DNA from: Methanothrix sp.
GTDB taxonomy: Archaea; Halobacteriota; Methanosarcinia; Methanotrichales; Methanotrichaceae
NCBI RefSeq assembly: GCF_030055635.1
Contig: NZ_JASFYM010000006.1
Span: forward strand, 29,262 to 92,597
DNA: 63,336 nt
Direction of reading: 5' to 3'
Made by a program: the position numbers and the translations under genes. Of the stretch, positions 43,397-53,270 are shown piece by piece. Numbering within the stretch: the stretch's first letter is position 1; every line of letters begins with the position of its first letter. The notes beneath the pieces are model-generated. The model saw only the letters and a program-made list of their open reading frames with translations, was not told the origin of the DNA and made no database searches.

Positions 43397-44371
43397 TCAC
43401 ATGAACTCCAGCAAGGTGCCGATACTGAGCTCTCTAGCCCTTCTGTAAACCAGGCTGGCGACAGCGATGTCCTGTATTGCCAGTCCTGTGGAGTCGAAGA
43501 TTGTTATCTCCATGTCGTTTTCCCTTCCTGGAATCTTCCCGGCAACGATCTCTCCGAGCTGGGCGTGAATCTCATCGCTCCTGTACTCCCCTCTGGATAT
43601 CGGGACGTTCACCTCGCCGGAGTGGACCGCCTGGGAGAGATCATCGACGACCACCTTCGCGCGCCTCAGGAGCCTCGGGTCGAGCTCCTGCTTTCCAGGA
43701 GCGTCAGCGCCTATCGCGTTGATGTGAGTTCCATCCCTCACCCACTCCGAGAGAACAACAGGCGCCCTCGAGGGGGTGGCTGTGACGAGTATATCGCAGT
43801 CGCACGCATCCCTTGCATCGCTCACAGGAACGCACTCGCATTCCAGGAAACCACTCACATCTGAGACGAATGCCCTCGCACGCTCCTTTCTCCTGTCCAT
43901 GACCCTCACAGCCTCAAGATCGAATAGCTTTGCGAGGGCCATGATCTGGGTCCTCGCCTGCGCTCCCGCGCCGATGATGCCCACAGCGCTCGAATCCCGG
44001 CGTGCCAGGTGCTTCGCCGCTATCCCGCCTGCGGCACCGGTGCGCATGGCTGTGAGATACGTGCCGCCCATCAGGGCAAGAGGGGCGCCGGTCTCGACGG
44101 AATTCAGGATGACCACTGCCATGACAGAGGGCAGACCTATCTCCGGGTTCCCTGGGTGGGAGTTGACTATCTTGACCCCTGTCGCCTCGAGCTTTTTGAT
44201 GTACGCAGGCATCGTTCTGAGATCGCCATGCTCGTAGTAGAGATACGACTTCGGTGGCATCTGAACATTCCCCAGGCCGTGCTCTGCGAACGCAGATTCA
44301 ACAGCCGGAATAGCATCCTCCATGGTCAGAACAGATCTCACGTCATCTTCTGAAAGCCAGAGTATCTCCAA
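43397..44371 (-). CDS. Alanine dehydrogenase / ornithine cyclodeaminase family protein
   Basis: About 324 residues. The Rossmann motif AVGIIGAGAQARTQIMAL binds NAD, MPPKSYLYYEHGDLRTMPAY and VKIVNSHPGNP are substrate-loop blocks of archaeal Ala dehydrogenase (OCD family), and GADAPGKQELDP is the conserved catalytic Asp region. It could be an NAD-linked alanine dehydrogenase or a mu-crystallin-like reductase. A TTG at 44371 or 44377 is the likely start; the longer frame overlaps the divergent FAD gene. Confidence 0.82.
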   Translation of the reverse strand: MEILWLSEDDVRSVLTMEDAIPAVESAFAEHGLGNVQMPPKSYLYYEHGDLRTMPAYIKKLEATGVKIVNSHPGNPEIGLPSVMAVVILNSVETGAPLALMGGTYLTAMRTGAAGGIAAKHLARRDSSAVGIIGAGAQARTQIMALAKLFDLEAVRVMDRRKERARAFVSDVSGFLECECVPVSDARDACDCDILVTATPSRAPVVLSEWVRDGTHINAIGADAPGKQELDPRLLRRAKVVVDDLSQAVHSGEVNVPISRGEYRSDEIHAQLGEIVAGKIPGRENDMEITIFDSTGLAIQDIAVASLVYRRARELSIGTLLEFM

Positions 44372-44425
44372 GCTCAACACCGGCACACAAAAAGATGTTA
44401 TGGGAGATAATCTTAGCTCTGTGCG

Positions 44426-45586
44426 ATGGATCGCTATGACGTGGCTGTGATAGGCGCGGGTCCTGCAGGGCTCATGGCAGCGAAGCATGCGTCAATCTGC
44501 GGCGCCAGCACTGTTGTCCTGGAGGAGCACAGGGCCATCGGCCACCCTGTCCAGTGCGCGGGCCTTCTCGGCGTCAGAGCGCTTGAGGCATCAGAAATTC
44601 AGGCGGAGGGCTTTCTGCTGAACCCATTCAGGGGCGCTGTATTCGTCTCCCCCGATGGCTCCAGGCTATCATTCAGGTCATCGGATGTCCGTGCCTGGGC
44701 CGTCGACAGAAGGCTCTTCGACAGGAGCATGGCAGTGGCCGCTGTCCATCATGGAGTTGAGATCATGCTCGGCGCGCATGTGAGGTCCATGAGAAGAGCC
44801 GACGACCTCATGGTTCTGCATCTCCGCGATAAAGAGATAGCAGCGCGCGCTGTTATATCCGCTGAGGGTGTGAGGGCATCGCTGGCCAGGCGCTCCGGCA
44901 TCCCCCCTCCAAAACGCCTGCTCTCCGGCGCACAGGTTGAGGTGCCTTTTGATGTTGATGATTTAGAATCGGTGGAGGTGCATCTCGGCAGAGAAATCGC
45001 GCCAGGCCTCTTCGCATGGGTGATCCCGATATCCAGGAGCTCAGCGAGGATAGGCCTCTGCGCCACAGAGAGCGCATGCCATCACCTCAAAAGATTCCTG
45101 AGCTCAGCGAGGATAAAGGAGAGGATCCTCGGCTCTCCTGTCTCGCTTGTTGTCGGAGGTCTTCCATTAGGCCCTCCGGAGAGGACATGTGCAGATGGCA
45201 TGCTCGCCGTCGGGGATGCGGCGGCCCAGGTGAAGCCCACATCCGGCGGAGGTGTGTATCCTGGACTAGTATGCGGACGAATCGCAGGAAGGGTTGCAGC
45301 TGAGCACGCTCTGAGTGGCAGGCCGCTTGAGAGATACGAGCGCGAATGGAGATCCGCGATCGGCAGGGAGATATCTCTTGGCATGAGGGTCAACGATATC
45401 CTGAGGCGGATGAGCGATGGAGAGATCGATATGATGATAAGAAAGATCGCCTCAACGCCGGAGGCCATAAGGGCGATCGAGGAGCATGGCGATATCGACA
45501 GACCGAGCCGTGTGCTGCTCCGGCTTATGCCGATGCTGGCGCGGGATCTCTCTTTTATCAGAACGATACTAAAGGCCGTGTTCTGA
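44426..45586 (+). CDS. Geranylgeranyl reductase family FAD-dependent oxidoreductase
   Basis: 386 residues. VAVIGAGPAGLMAAKHASIC is the dinucleotide-binding fold, GHPVQCAGLLG is the PxxCGGG-like substrate motif reduced here to CAGLL, and MLAVGDAAAQVKPTSGGGVY is the FAD ribityl-binding block. Archaeal members saturate the isoprenoid chains of membrane lipids or prenyl quinones. It could be a paralogue rather than the main digeranylgeranyl-glycerophospholipid reductase. Divergent from the dehydrogenase-like gene, with about 54 bp between starts. Confidence 0.85.
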   Translation: MDRYDVAVIGAGPAGLMAAKHASICGASTVVLEEHRAIGHPVQCAGLLGVRALEASEIQAEGFLLNPFRGAVFVSPDGSRLSFRSSDVRAWAVDRRLFDRSMAVAAVHHGVEIMLGAHVRSMRRADDLMVLHLRDKEIAARAVISAEGVRASLARRSGIPPPKRLLSGAQVEVPFDVDDLESVEVHLGREIAPGLFAWVIPISRSSARIGLCATESACHHLKRFLSSARIKERILGSPVSLVVGGLPLGPPERTCADGMLAVGDAAAQVKPTSGGGVYPGLVCGRIAGRVAAEHALSGRPLERYEREWRSAIGREISLGMRVNDILRRMSDGEIDMMIRKIASTPEAIRAIEEHGDIDRPSRVLLRLMPMLARDLSFIRTILKAVF

Positions 45587-45735
45587 GGATCATTTTCTGC
45601 GGATCTGCGTGAACCCGTCTCGAAATAGCCAGCGGCACACGGTATATCGGTAGGGGCCCCGGAACCTGAATGCACTGAAGGATCACATCCTGCCGTTGGT
45701 TGCTGGTGCAGCTCTGGGACAGGATGAATGTGGCA

Positions 45736-48700
45736 TCAGCTCAGAAGCTTCAGCTGCTCCATCTCGCCCTCAAGCCTGTGCAGCTCCTTCGTGTCCAGCG
45801 CGAGCGGATCGATGTGCACGAGCATCACAGCTCCCCTCAGCGAGACCTCATCCCTCTGCGACTGTATGAACCTCAGGACGGTCTCGTAGTTGCTCTGTGT
45901 TATCAGGTATCCGATGCCCTCCATGAGTATAACAGGGTACTCAGCTCTCCTGAGGAAATCTGATATCATCGAGCTGAGCCTGGGGAAGTTTGTGGGATCC
46001 ACGGATCTGAACTTTCCCTCTTCAGTCTTCTGCGTGAGCCATATGACCCTCTCAGGAGATATCCCGTACTTCTCGCGGAGGCTCTCAGGGTTGTACCTGG
46101 ATATGCACAGTCCATCCAGCCCTGCGTGGATGAGCTCGCTGAATATCTCGAAGCACCGAACCGGCTTGTCCTCCTCGATCGCATATGTCGTTCCTGGGTT
46201 CAGTATCAGCTCGTAGATGCTGAATCCGTACTTGTCGATGAGCGGTCTCAGCGCCTTTACATAATCAAAACCAGGATCAGCTCTGCTCACGCTGGAGCAG
46301 ATGCGTCTTATTATCGCGAAGAAATGCCTCCTCGTGATCTTGCACCGCGTATCGATCTCGATCAGGCCCCTGCCGCGCATGTCTGGATCGCAGGATGCGC
46401 CCTCTGCGATCCCTGATTGCTCGCTGAGAACAGAGTTGGCGATATCCATCGCGGCCTCAGGCGATCTCGTCCCCGCGATTATGGCGAGTATAAACGTCCT
46501 GAGGAGATACGAGGGCAGCGGGCCTGCTGTGAATATCAGCCCTTTGACCTCTGTGGGCTCAGCCCCGGATACGCCGCAGAAGCCTATGAAGTCAGAAGAG
46601 TCCGCCAGGATGAGTCTTGTGTTTGTTCTGCGAACGAGATTCTCCAGCTGATTTACAAAATCCAGCACGTCCTCTTCAGGTATCACATTCTCATTGGCGC
46701 GAACAAGATGCTCGAGGTTGTCAAGAAGTATCACGCCCTTCTTGCTGGACTCGACGAACGTCTTTATCGTGAGGAAGAGCAGCGGAAGATTCGCGGGCGA
46801 TATCTGCTTCTCTCTGCCCTCCCTCTTCGGGTTCAGCCATATGATCGGAGTCTCGGTGAGACCGTGACTGCTTCTCACATCCTCTGGCGGCCTGCGTGTG
46901 ACGCACAGCCCCTCAAACCCATGCGTCACCTGATCCGTGAAGACCTCATATGCTTTCTCAGCGGAGAAGTAGATCTTTCCAGGCTCGAGTCTGAACTTCA
47001 GCGGAGCAGCTCCGGCTCTCTCGACAGCCGGCTTGAACGTGATCTCCTCCTCCACGATGAGTCTCGTTGTTGATGTGCCGAGCGAGCCTGTGAGAACCCT
47101 CTCCACGTGATCCCAGAGGTCAAGGAGATGCCTGGCATCGACCCTCTCCCTGGAGACGCCAAGCCTTGCAAGATCCGCGTCTATGAGCATCCTGGCCTTC
47201 TCCGCCCCTATGTATCTGGAGAGCATCGACTCGACCTCATCTACAGTCCCCAATCTTATGGCAGGCCTCTCGATCGGGATCGCACCCCTCCTCTCGCTGA
47301 ATATCTCGACAAATCCCTCTGCCTGGATCTTCTCCTCAGGCGTCGGGGCGCTCATCAGGGAGAACAGCACATACAGGCTCGCGTTCGCGAAGAGGCTCCA
47401 GAACACAGAGTTCGTCCATGGATCCAGATCCACGCCGAAAAGGTTCGTCGGATTTAGCGCAGATACCCCGAACGGGCCTGCGTCCAAGATCGACTGCGAG
47501 AGCCAGCCGGCCTTGACGACTGTGGGTACAAGCGCGGTGTATACCCAGAGCACAAACCCTGCGCTCATGCCTGCGATGGCCCCCTCCCTGCTGCCCTTCC
47601 TCCAGTACAGACCTCCAATAACAGCTGGCGCCATCTGGCTCGCGGCCACGAATGATATCAGACCGATATCAACCAGGCTCTGGTACTCGACAGCCCTGGA
47701 GTAGAGGTATCCGAGCATCACCACGAGAATGATGTTGATGCGCTTGGCGTTGAGCAGGAGCCCCGGGAGACCCCTTCCCCTGCCTATGTACCTCATGAGG
47801 TACGGCAGCTCGAGCTCGTTCAGCATCATATGGCCAACTGCAACACTGTCCACAAGCACCATCGCAGTGGCTGCGGACGCACCTCCTATGAAGACGAGCA
47901 GAGCGAGAGGTATGTTGCCCGTGGAGTACGGGATCTCTATCACGAACATATCCTTCACGCCGGGAACGCCCAGAATCAGGCCTGCGCCGGCTATCGCTGG
48001 AACGAATAGGTTTATAAGGAGCAGGTAAAGCGGGAAGAGCCACATCGCCTTTCTTATGTGCGATTCATCAGCGTTCTCGACAACCATCACGTGGAACTGT
48101 CTGGGGAGAAGAAACGCAGCGAAGAAGGATATCACCGTGAGCGAGAACCAGGATGTGTAATCTATGTTAATTAGATGCGAGAACTCCTCTGTTGAAAGGA
48201 CACGGTCGATTATCTCCGAGTATCCGCCGAATATCCCCCACGTTATGTATGCGCCAGCGACAACAAATGCGGTCAGCTTGACTATGGATTCAAACGCAAC
48301 AGCTGCGACAAGCCCCTCGTGCCTCTCCATCGGATCGAGATGGCGCGCCCCGAAGATTATGGCGAATATGCCTAGCAGGACTGCCACGACGAGCTTTGTG
48401 CCCCAGAATGTCTCTCCGCCGCTTATTATCTGTATAGAGCTGGAGATGGCGATGAGCTGGAGCGCAACGTAAGGTATGACGACCATCAGGCTCACAACGG
48501 TGACTATTGCGCCTATGGCGTAGCTTCTGCCGTACCTGAAGCTTATGAAGTCGCTGACAGATGTGAGACGGTACTCCTTTGATATGCGGACTATCTTGCG
48601 TATCATCACCCATCCGAGCAGCATCGCAAGTGTCGGGCCGATGTATATCGTGAGAAACTCCAGGCCGCTTGTCGCAGCCCTCCCGATGCTTCCATAGAAT

Positions 48701-48861
48701 GTCCATGCTGTGCAGTATACCGCCAGGGATAACGCATAGACATATGGATTAGAGACTATGCTCCTGCCGGCCTGCCTCTGCCTGTCCGCGTAATACGCTA
48801 TGAGGCTAAGAAGGAGGAGGTATGAGACTATGAGGGAGAATGCGAAGAGCGGCGCGCTCAA
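45736..48861 (-). CDS. SLC5-type sodium:solute symporter fused to STAC and two DUF835 domains
   Basis: About 1041 residues. Residues 1-505 form an SLC5/SSS transporter of the type found at the N-terminus of CbrA-like histidine kinases (YAVYC-like SLAVYCTAWTFYGSIGRAA, SLMVVIPYVALQLIAI). Residues 535-605 look like STAC (VESMLSRYIGAEKARMLI, RVLTGSLGTSTTRLIV). DUF835 domain one is at about 630-760 (GVILLDNLEHLV), domain two at about 885-1035 (YPVILMEGIGYLITQSNYE). No kinase or receiver domain is present. TTG 48861 is the start: AGGAGGGG lies six bases upstream and it overlaps the stop of the 70-residue membrane protein gene. Confidence 0.85.
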   Translation of the reverse strand: MSAPLFAFSLIVSYLLLLSLIAYYADRQRQAGRSIVSNPYVYALSLAVYCTAWTFYGSIGRAATSGLEFLTIYIGPTLAMLLGWVMIRKIVRISKEYRLTSVSDFISFRYGRSYAIGAIVTVVSLMVVIPYVALQLIAISSSIQIISGGETFWGTKLVVAVLLGIFAIIFGARHLDPMERHEGLVAAVAFESIVKLTAFVVAGAYITWGIFGGYSEIIDRVLSTEEFSHLINIDYTSWFSLTVISFFAAFLLPRQFHVMVVENADESHIRKAMWLFPLYLLLINLFVPAIAGAGLILGVPGVKDMFVIEIPYSTGNIPLALLVFIGGASAATAMVLVDSVAVGHMMLNELELPYLMRYIGRGRGLPGLLLNAKRINIILVVMLGYLYSRAVEYQSLVDIGLISFVAASQMAPAVIGGLYWRKGSREGAIAGMSAGFVLWVYTALVPTVVKAGWLSQSILDAGPFGVSALNPTNLFGVDLDPWTNSVFWSLFANASLYVLFSLMSAPTPEEKIQAEGFVEIFSERRGAIPIERPAIRLGTVDEVESMLSRYIGAEKARMLIDADLARLGVSRERVDARHLLDLWDHVERVLTGSLGTSTTRLIVEEEITFKPAVERAGAAPLKFRLEPGKIYFSAEKAYEVFTDQVTHGFEGLCVTRRPPEDVRSSHGLTETPIIWLNPKREGREKQISPANLPLLFLTIKTFVESSKKGVILLDNLEHLVRANENVIPEEDVLDFVNQLENLVRRTNTRLILADSSDFIGFCGVSGAEPTEVKGLIFTAGPLPSYLLRTFILAIIAGTRSPEAAMDIANSVLSEQSGIAEGASCDPDMRGRGLIEIDTRCKITRRHFFAIIRRICSSVSRADPGFDYVKALRPLIDKYGFSIYELILNPGTTYAIEEDKPVRCFEIFSELIHAGLDGLCISRYNPESLREKYGISPERVIWLTQKTEEGKFRSVDPTNFPRLSSMISDFLRRAEYPVILMEGIGYLITQSNYETVLRFIQSQRDEVSLRGAVMLVHIDPLALDTKELHRLEGEMEQLKLLS

Positions 48862-49070
48862 CTGGAACCCCTCCTGTCGAAGAGGTAAGCCCAGGTTATC
48901 ACAAGCGACCACACAAGAAGGATGTAAACCAGCCGCTCGGGGAAACCCAGTATCCTCTCAGCGGGGCTGGGTATCGAGAGTATCGGCCAGTTGAACAGAG
49001 CCACAGCTATCACGAAGGCCAGAACCCACAGTTCGACCTGCTCGAATAGTCCTTTCGTTGATATGGTCAT
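48858..49070 (-). CDS. Small membrane protein paired with the SLC5-like transporter (70 aa)
   Basis: Two predicted spans (VLAFVIAVALFNWPILSI and LVYILLVWSLVITWAYLF) joined by a short loop, ending DRRGSS. The size and position, directly upstream of and overlapping an SSS-family transporter, resemble the small companion subunits (DUF4212- or DUF997-like) of other SSS transporters, though I cannot assign the family. Translationally coupled to the transporter by a four-base overlap. Confidence 0.75.
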   Translation of the reverse strand: MTISTKGLFEQVELWVLAFVIAVALFNWPILSIPSPAERILGFPERLVYILLVWSLVITWAYLFDRRGSS

Positions 49071-49072
49071 GC

Positions 49073-49801
49073 CTAAAGTCCCGGGTAAACCGTGATGCCC
49101 TTCGATGATATATCGAGAGCATGCTTCCCAGCGCGGTGGGATGTGCCCATCATCTTGAGAATCTCCAGGGACCGCCTTCTGGTCCTGCCTATCTCCATGT
49201 TGTAGAGTATTATCACCCCATCTGTTATGCAGGCTATATCCTGGGGATACGGAGTGCTAGATCTGGACTCGGCTGTTATCAGAACCACGCTGTTCCAGCT
49301 CTTCATCATGGCGCCCAGCCTGAAGAGGAATCTGCTGTAGCCATCCCTCAGCACCGTCCTGAGGAATGGGAGGGAGTCTATGACTATTCTCCTGGGCTGA
49401 AAGCTCCTCACCTCGCGATCCATCAGCTCCAGGATCTCGTCCTCATCACCCCTCTCGATCACCTCGCCGAGATCAACGTATTTTATCAGGGTGCCGAAAT
49501 GCCTGTGGTCCACGAACTCGTAGGTGGAGATGAACCTGAGCATCAGCTCGGCAGGCTCGCTGAGGGCCATGAAGTATATCCCGCGCTCCCCAAGCTCCGC
49601 TCCCTTGAAGAGGTACTGCATGCACAGGGTCGTCTTTCCGCTGCCGGTCTCCCCTGAGATCAGAACGCTGGAAGGTACCGGTATCCCGCCCTCCAGCATC
49701 TCATCCAGCCCCGGGATTCCCGTGGGCATCTTCTCTATCTGTCCCGTCCGACCGCCTCCATTATGTGGCGGAGCATGAAAGCCTGAATCCTGAGTGATCA
49801 A
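49073..49801 (-). CDS. KaiC-like RecA-superfamily ATPase
   Basis: 242 residues. PTGIPGLDEMLEGGIPVPSS leads into Walker A GETGSGKTT; Walker B is in RRIVIDSLPFL; GIYFMALSEPAELMLRF and VVLITAES are KaiC-family blocks. It is a single KaiC domain, the archaeal form that often acts in signalling with other regulators. It starts at TTG 49801 and lies two bases upstream of the small membrane protein gene, so it is co-transcribed with the SLC5-STAC-DUF835 protein. A direct KaiC-DUF835 interaction is an inference. Confidence 0.87.
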   Translation of the reverse strand: MITQDSGFHAPPHNGGGRTGQIEKMPTGIPGLDEMLEGGIPVPSSVLISGETGSGKTTLCMQYLFKGAELGERGIYFMALSEPAELMLRFISTYEFVDHRHFGTLIKYVDLGEVIERGDEDEILELMDREVRSFQPRRIVIDSLPFLRTVLRDGYSRFLFRLGAMMKSWNSVVLITAESRSSTPYPQDIACITDGVIILYNMEIGRTRRRSLEILKMMGTSHRAGKHALDISSKGITVYPGL

Positions 49802-50215
49802 TTACCATCTTTTATTATTTCTCTTTTGTCTGTGGAGATAATCTGAAGGAGATCGTGCAGGCTTCGTATCTGGTGCAAAATTGGGGAAAACCGATGTTCA
49901 TTGGACTGATGAGCTGAAGGCATCGATAAATGCCTAAAACAGCTGGGCATCAGGAATCGACGACCTCTGACTGTACGATCAATGGGTACATCACAGGTGA
50001 ATTAGTGAGCAGCTAGAACGGCTGGAGGTGATGCTAAAAATGCCCCGAGATCCAGCTTTCCGATAATTCGCAGAGATGAACATGAATACGGGCTAAGACA
50101 GCACATCTCAAAAGTATCTACATGTCTCATTATGTGCGATCTATGGAATCGGGATCTAACAGGCTACACCTCTGCGATCCTGCGGCACTCGCCATAGGAG
50201 GAGCGCAGGCGAGCA
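49802..50215. other. Intergenic region between the KaiC-like operon and trpS
   Basis: About 410 bp with no supported gene. It contains the KaiC operon promoter region (AT-rich, 49805-49830) and the dispersed repeat at 49994-50079. Confidence 0.45.
49994..50079 (+). repeat. Dispersed repeat, copy 2 (first copy at 6403-6499)
   Basis: Starts CAGGTGAATTAG and ends with TCCAGCTTTCCGATAATTC and GCAGAGATGA, matching the ends of 6403-6499. Unlike copy 1 it has no tnpB tail next to it. Confidence 0.5.
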
Positions 50216-51514
50216 TCACAGCTTCAGCCCGAACTCCTTCAGCCTGTGGACGGCATCCCTGCGGGCGCTCTGATGCTCTCTCAGGAACTCCCTGATTCTG
50301 GCTGCAGCGATCTTCTTGCACGAGCCGCACATCTGCCTGCCGCTTCTGCACTCTCCGTACAGCTCCTCCAGCTCCCTGTCGTCCTCGGCGAGGTGGAAGA
50401 GCAGGAACTCGTAGACAGCACACCTCTCAGGCTCTCCACCATAGCGTCGCTGCTCGGCCAGAGACTGCCTCCCTCCGGTTATCGCCCTCATGATCTTGCT
50501 CGCAGCCTCATCAGGATCCTCTGTCAGCGCTATGTGGCTCTCCGGCCGGCTGGACGACATCTTTCCTCCTGTCAGCCCGGTCATGAACCTGTGGTATATC
50601 GATGCCGGCGGGATGAAGCCGAACTCGCCGTTCTTAACCTCGACCTCTCTTATGATCTCATCTATCCTATCAGCGCTCTCACCATCGAAGAGATCTATGT
50701 GCTCTGAGTACTGCTTGATCCTGTACCCTGAATCGATCAGCGCATCTGCAGCAGCCCTGATGAGATCAGGACCGGCCGCCTTCCCCCGGATGCTTATGTA
50801 TCCCTCCCTCTGCTCGACCAGGAATTTTCGCATCCGGTATGCGAGATCTCTGGTCAGCCGCATGTGCGCATCCTGGTCGGATCCCACCGGAACAACAACA
50901 GGCTTCGGACCTCCGTAGTCCGGAAGCTGCGGGTGGAGGATATCCGCGCTCTGGGCCATCACGCTCTCCATGTGGCCGATCGATGTCTCTCCGGAGAAAC
51001 CGTAGATCGCACTCACCTCCGAGAAGTTCGTCTCCGCTGCCAGTTCAAACGCGAGATCCCTCATCCTGTAGTTCTCAGACTGGAAGTATATGTGGCCGGT
51101 GGGCTCGAAGCCGAGAGCTATGAGGCTCAGGATGTAATCGTTGATCCCGAGCTCCCTGCACCTATGCCAGCTGATCCCGCGCACTGCATGCGCCTCCATG
51201 TTTGCGATGGCCACGAACGCATCCGCGCCGTGCTTCTGATGCCATATGATCTCGTTCATCACCATCATGTGGCCGAAGTGCGCCCTGCCGCTGGGCATGA
51301 AGCCGCTCATGACCGCAAAGGGCCTGTGCTCCTTCATCGCCCTGAGAACGACATCGTAATCTCTGTGCCCGAATATGATGCGCCTTCTCATGTACGGATG
51401 CGGATCTTCGATCTCCGGCAGGATCTCCTCGAACCGAGAGATGCCAAACTCCTCGAAAAGCTTTGAGTAATCTTCGATCTGAGATGAGCCCCAGGGATCC
51501 AGCTTCACTTCCAT
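50216..51514 (-). CDS. trpS: Tryptophan--tRNA ligase
   Basis: 432 residues, the archaeal/eukaryotic type. The HIGH-like motif is PSGRAHFGHMM, the KMSKS-like motif is GGKMSSSRPES, and GSDQDAHMRLTRDLA is the conserved class I block between them. The C-terminus adds a Cys pair (CRSGRQMCGSCKK) that may bind zinc. ATG 51514 (MEVKLDPWGS) follows a strong TATA box by about 28 bp. Confidence 0.95.
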   Translation of the reverse strand: MEVKLDPWGSSQIEDYSKLFEEFGISRFEEILPEIEDPHPYMRRRIIFGHRDYDVVLRAMKEHRPFAVMSGFMPSGRAHFGHMMVMNEIIWHQKHGADAFVAIANMEAHAVRGISWHRCRELGINDYILSLIALGFEPTGHIYFQSENYRMRDLAFELAAETNFSEVSAIYGFSGETSIGHMESVMAQSADILHPQLPDYGGPKPVVVPVGSDQDAHMRLTRDLAYRMRKFLVEQREGYISIRGKAAGPDLIRAAADALIDSGYRIKQYSEHIDLFDGESADRIDEIIREVEVKNGEFGFIPPASIYHRFMTGLTGGKMSSSRPESHIALTEDPDEAASKIMRAITGGRQSLAEQRRYGGEPERCAVYEFLLFHLAEDDRELEELYGECRSGRQMCGSCKKIAAARIREFLREHQSARRDAVHRLKEFGLKL

Positions 51515-51537
51515 GGCTGGGGGCAATGATCCGGACG

Positions 51538-51549
51538 TATATTTAAGTT
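51538..51549 (-). promoter_or_regulatory. TATA box of trpS
   Basis: Minus strand AACTTAAATATA, centred near 51543; the start of transcription near 51517 implies a nearly leaderless trpS mRNA. Confidence 0.55.
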
Positions 51550-51741
51550 ATCTCTCATCCGCTCTTATCGAGTGGGTTGAGACGAACTGCGATCCAGTGA
51601 GAATGCACCATGAATCCTGACAGCTCAATGCTGTGGATCTCAGTAACAGGGCATACCACATCATTCTGAATGCAAGCAGCACGGCAATGCCAAAAGTTAT
51701 GAACATGTAGGTACAGCTTCTGTAAGTCTGCGTGAGAAATT

Positions 51742-53076
51742 ATGGTGCTCGATAACCTAGGCGGATCGCTTCGAGGTGCCCTGAAGAAGATAGCCTCGGC
51801 AACACGTGTTGATAAGGCTCTTGTGGATGAGGCTGTGCGTGATATCCAGCGCGCCCTGCTCCAGGCTGATGTGAATGTGAAGCTTGTGATGAGCCTCTCG
51901 AACAGGATACGCGAGCGCGCGCTCAACGAAAAGCCCCCTGCAGGGATGAATCCCAGGGAGCACGTGATAAACATCGTCTACCAGGAGCTGATCAATCTCG
52001 TCGGCAGGGGCACAGACATCCCGCTCAAGAAGCAGACGATCATGCTTGTTGGTCTCCAGGGCAGCGGCAAGACAACGACAGCCGCAAAGCTCGCCACATA
52101 CTTCCAGAGGAAGGGTCTGAGAACAGCTGTCATATGCGCGGACACATTCCGGGCGGGGGCGTACGATCAGCTCAAGGCGCTCTGCGACCGTCAGGGGATC
52201 TTCTTCTACGGGGAGAAGGGGAACAAGAACGCGCCTGAGGTCGCGAAGAACGGCCTGGAGGCGACGAAGAAGTACGATGTGCGAATAGTGGATACGGCCG
52301 GCAGGCACGCGCTCGAGAGCGATCTGATCCAGGAGATGAAGGAGATCCATGCGGTTGTGAACGCTGATCACAAGCTTCTCGTCATGGATGCTGCTATCGG
52401 CCAGCAGGCTAGCGAGCAGGCCAGGGCCTTCAACGAGGCCGTTGGAATAACGGGAGTGATAATAACAAAGCTCGACGGCACCGCGAAGGGCGGTGGGGCG
52501 TTGAGCGCGGTCGCGGAGACGAAGACATCCGTCGCGTTTATAGGCGTTGGCGAGACAGCGGCCGACCTGGAGAAGTTCGAGGCTGACCGTTTCATATCAC
52601 GCCTTCTCGGCATGGGCGACATAAAGGGGTTGATCGAGAAGGCCCAGGAGGTGCAGATCGAGAGCGACGTCGATGTCGATGCGATGATGAAGGGCAAGTT
52701 CACCCTGAAGGACATGTACAAGCAGCTAGAGGCGATGAACAAGATGGGCCCGCTGAAGCAGATAATGCAGATGCTCCCGATCGGCGGAATGGGCATCGAG
52801 CTTTCAGACAGAGAGTACCAGGTCACAAAGGAGAGGCTCGACGCATACAGGTTCATCATGGACTCCATGACAGAGGAGGAGCTTGAGGATCCAAAGATAA
52901 TCAACGCGAGCAGGATAAAGCGAATCGCGCGCGGAAGCGGCACTCGGCCCGAGCTGGTCAAGGAGCTTCTTAAGTCGCATGCAGCAATGCAGAAGGCCAT
53001 AAAAGGGATGAGAGGGGGAATGGGGCGTATGAACGTGAAGAAGCTCATGAAGCGTCTGGGACAGCCGAAGGTCTAG
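51742..53076 (+). CDS. srp54: Signal recognition particle 54 kDa protein
   Basis: GTPase of the signal recognition particle that binds signal peptides on the ribosome. N domain at 1-90, G domain with [34 protein letters not shown] and [10 protein letters not shown], then the Met-rich M domain ([24 protein letters not shown]) that binds SRP RNA and signal peptides. 444 residues, normal. Its last four bases overlap the convergent small membrane protein gene. Confidence 0.97.
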   Translation: MVLDNLGGSLRGALKKIASATRVDKALVDEAVRDIQRALLQADVNVKLVMSLSNRIRERALNEKPPAGMNPREHVINIVYQELINLVGRGTDIPLKKQTIMLVGLQGSGKTTTAAKLATYFQRKGLRTAVICADTFRAGAYDQLKALCDRQGIFFYGEKGNKNAPEVAKNGLEATKKYDVRIVDTAGRHALESDLIQEMKEIHAVVNADHKLLVMDAAIGQQASEQARAFNEAVGITGVIITKLDGTAKGGGALSAVAETKTSVAFIGVGETAADLEKFEADRFISRLLGMGDIKGLIEKAQEVQIESDVDVDAMMKGKFTLKDMYKQLEAMNKMGPLKQIMQMLPIGGMGIELSDREYQVTKERLDAYRFIMDSMTEEELEDPKIINASRIKRIARGSGTRPELVKELLKSHAAMQKAIKGMRGGMGRMNVKKLMKRLGQPKV

Positions 53077-53270
53077 ACCTTCGATTCCTCATACGCTATC
53101 CATACTATCACTATCCCCACCAGGATCAGAAGCGGCCCGATGGATCCCTTTATGATGTTCGCTGTGTACGACCACCAGTTAAGACCGTACAGCCAGCTGT
53201 TGTGTCCAGACCATGCCGGGTCGGCCATGGTCCATATGCCCACAATGGCCACCAGAATGCCAATAATCAC
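53073..53270 (-). CDS. Small two-span membrane protein (65 aa)
   Basis: Not recognised. [14 protein letters not shown] and [18 protein letters not shown] are two membrane spans joined by a Trp- and Tyr-rich loop ([14 protein letters not shown]). The short acidic/basic tail EESKV ends at the SRP54 stop, convergent with a four-base overlap. Third-position base bias resembles real genes nearby. Confidence 0.6.
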   Translation of the reverse strand: MIIGILVAIVGIWTMADPAWSGHNSWLYGLNWWSYTANIIKGSIGPLLILVGIVIVWIAYEESKV

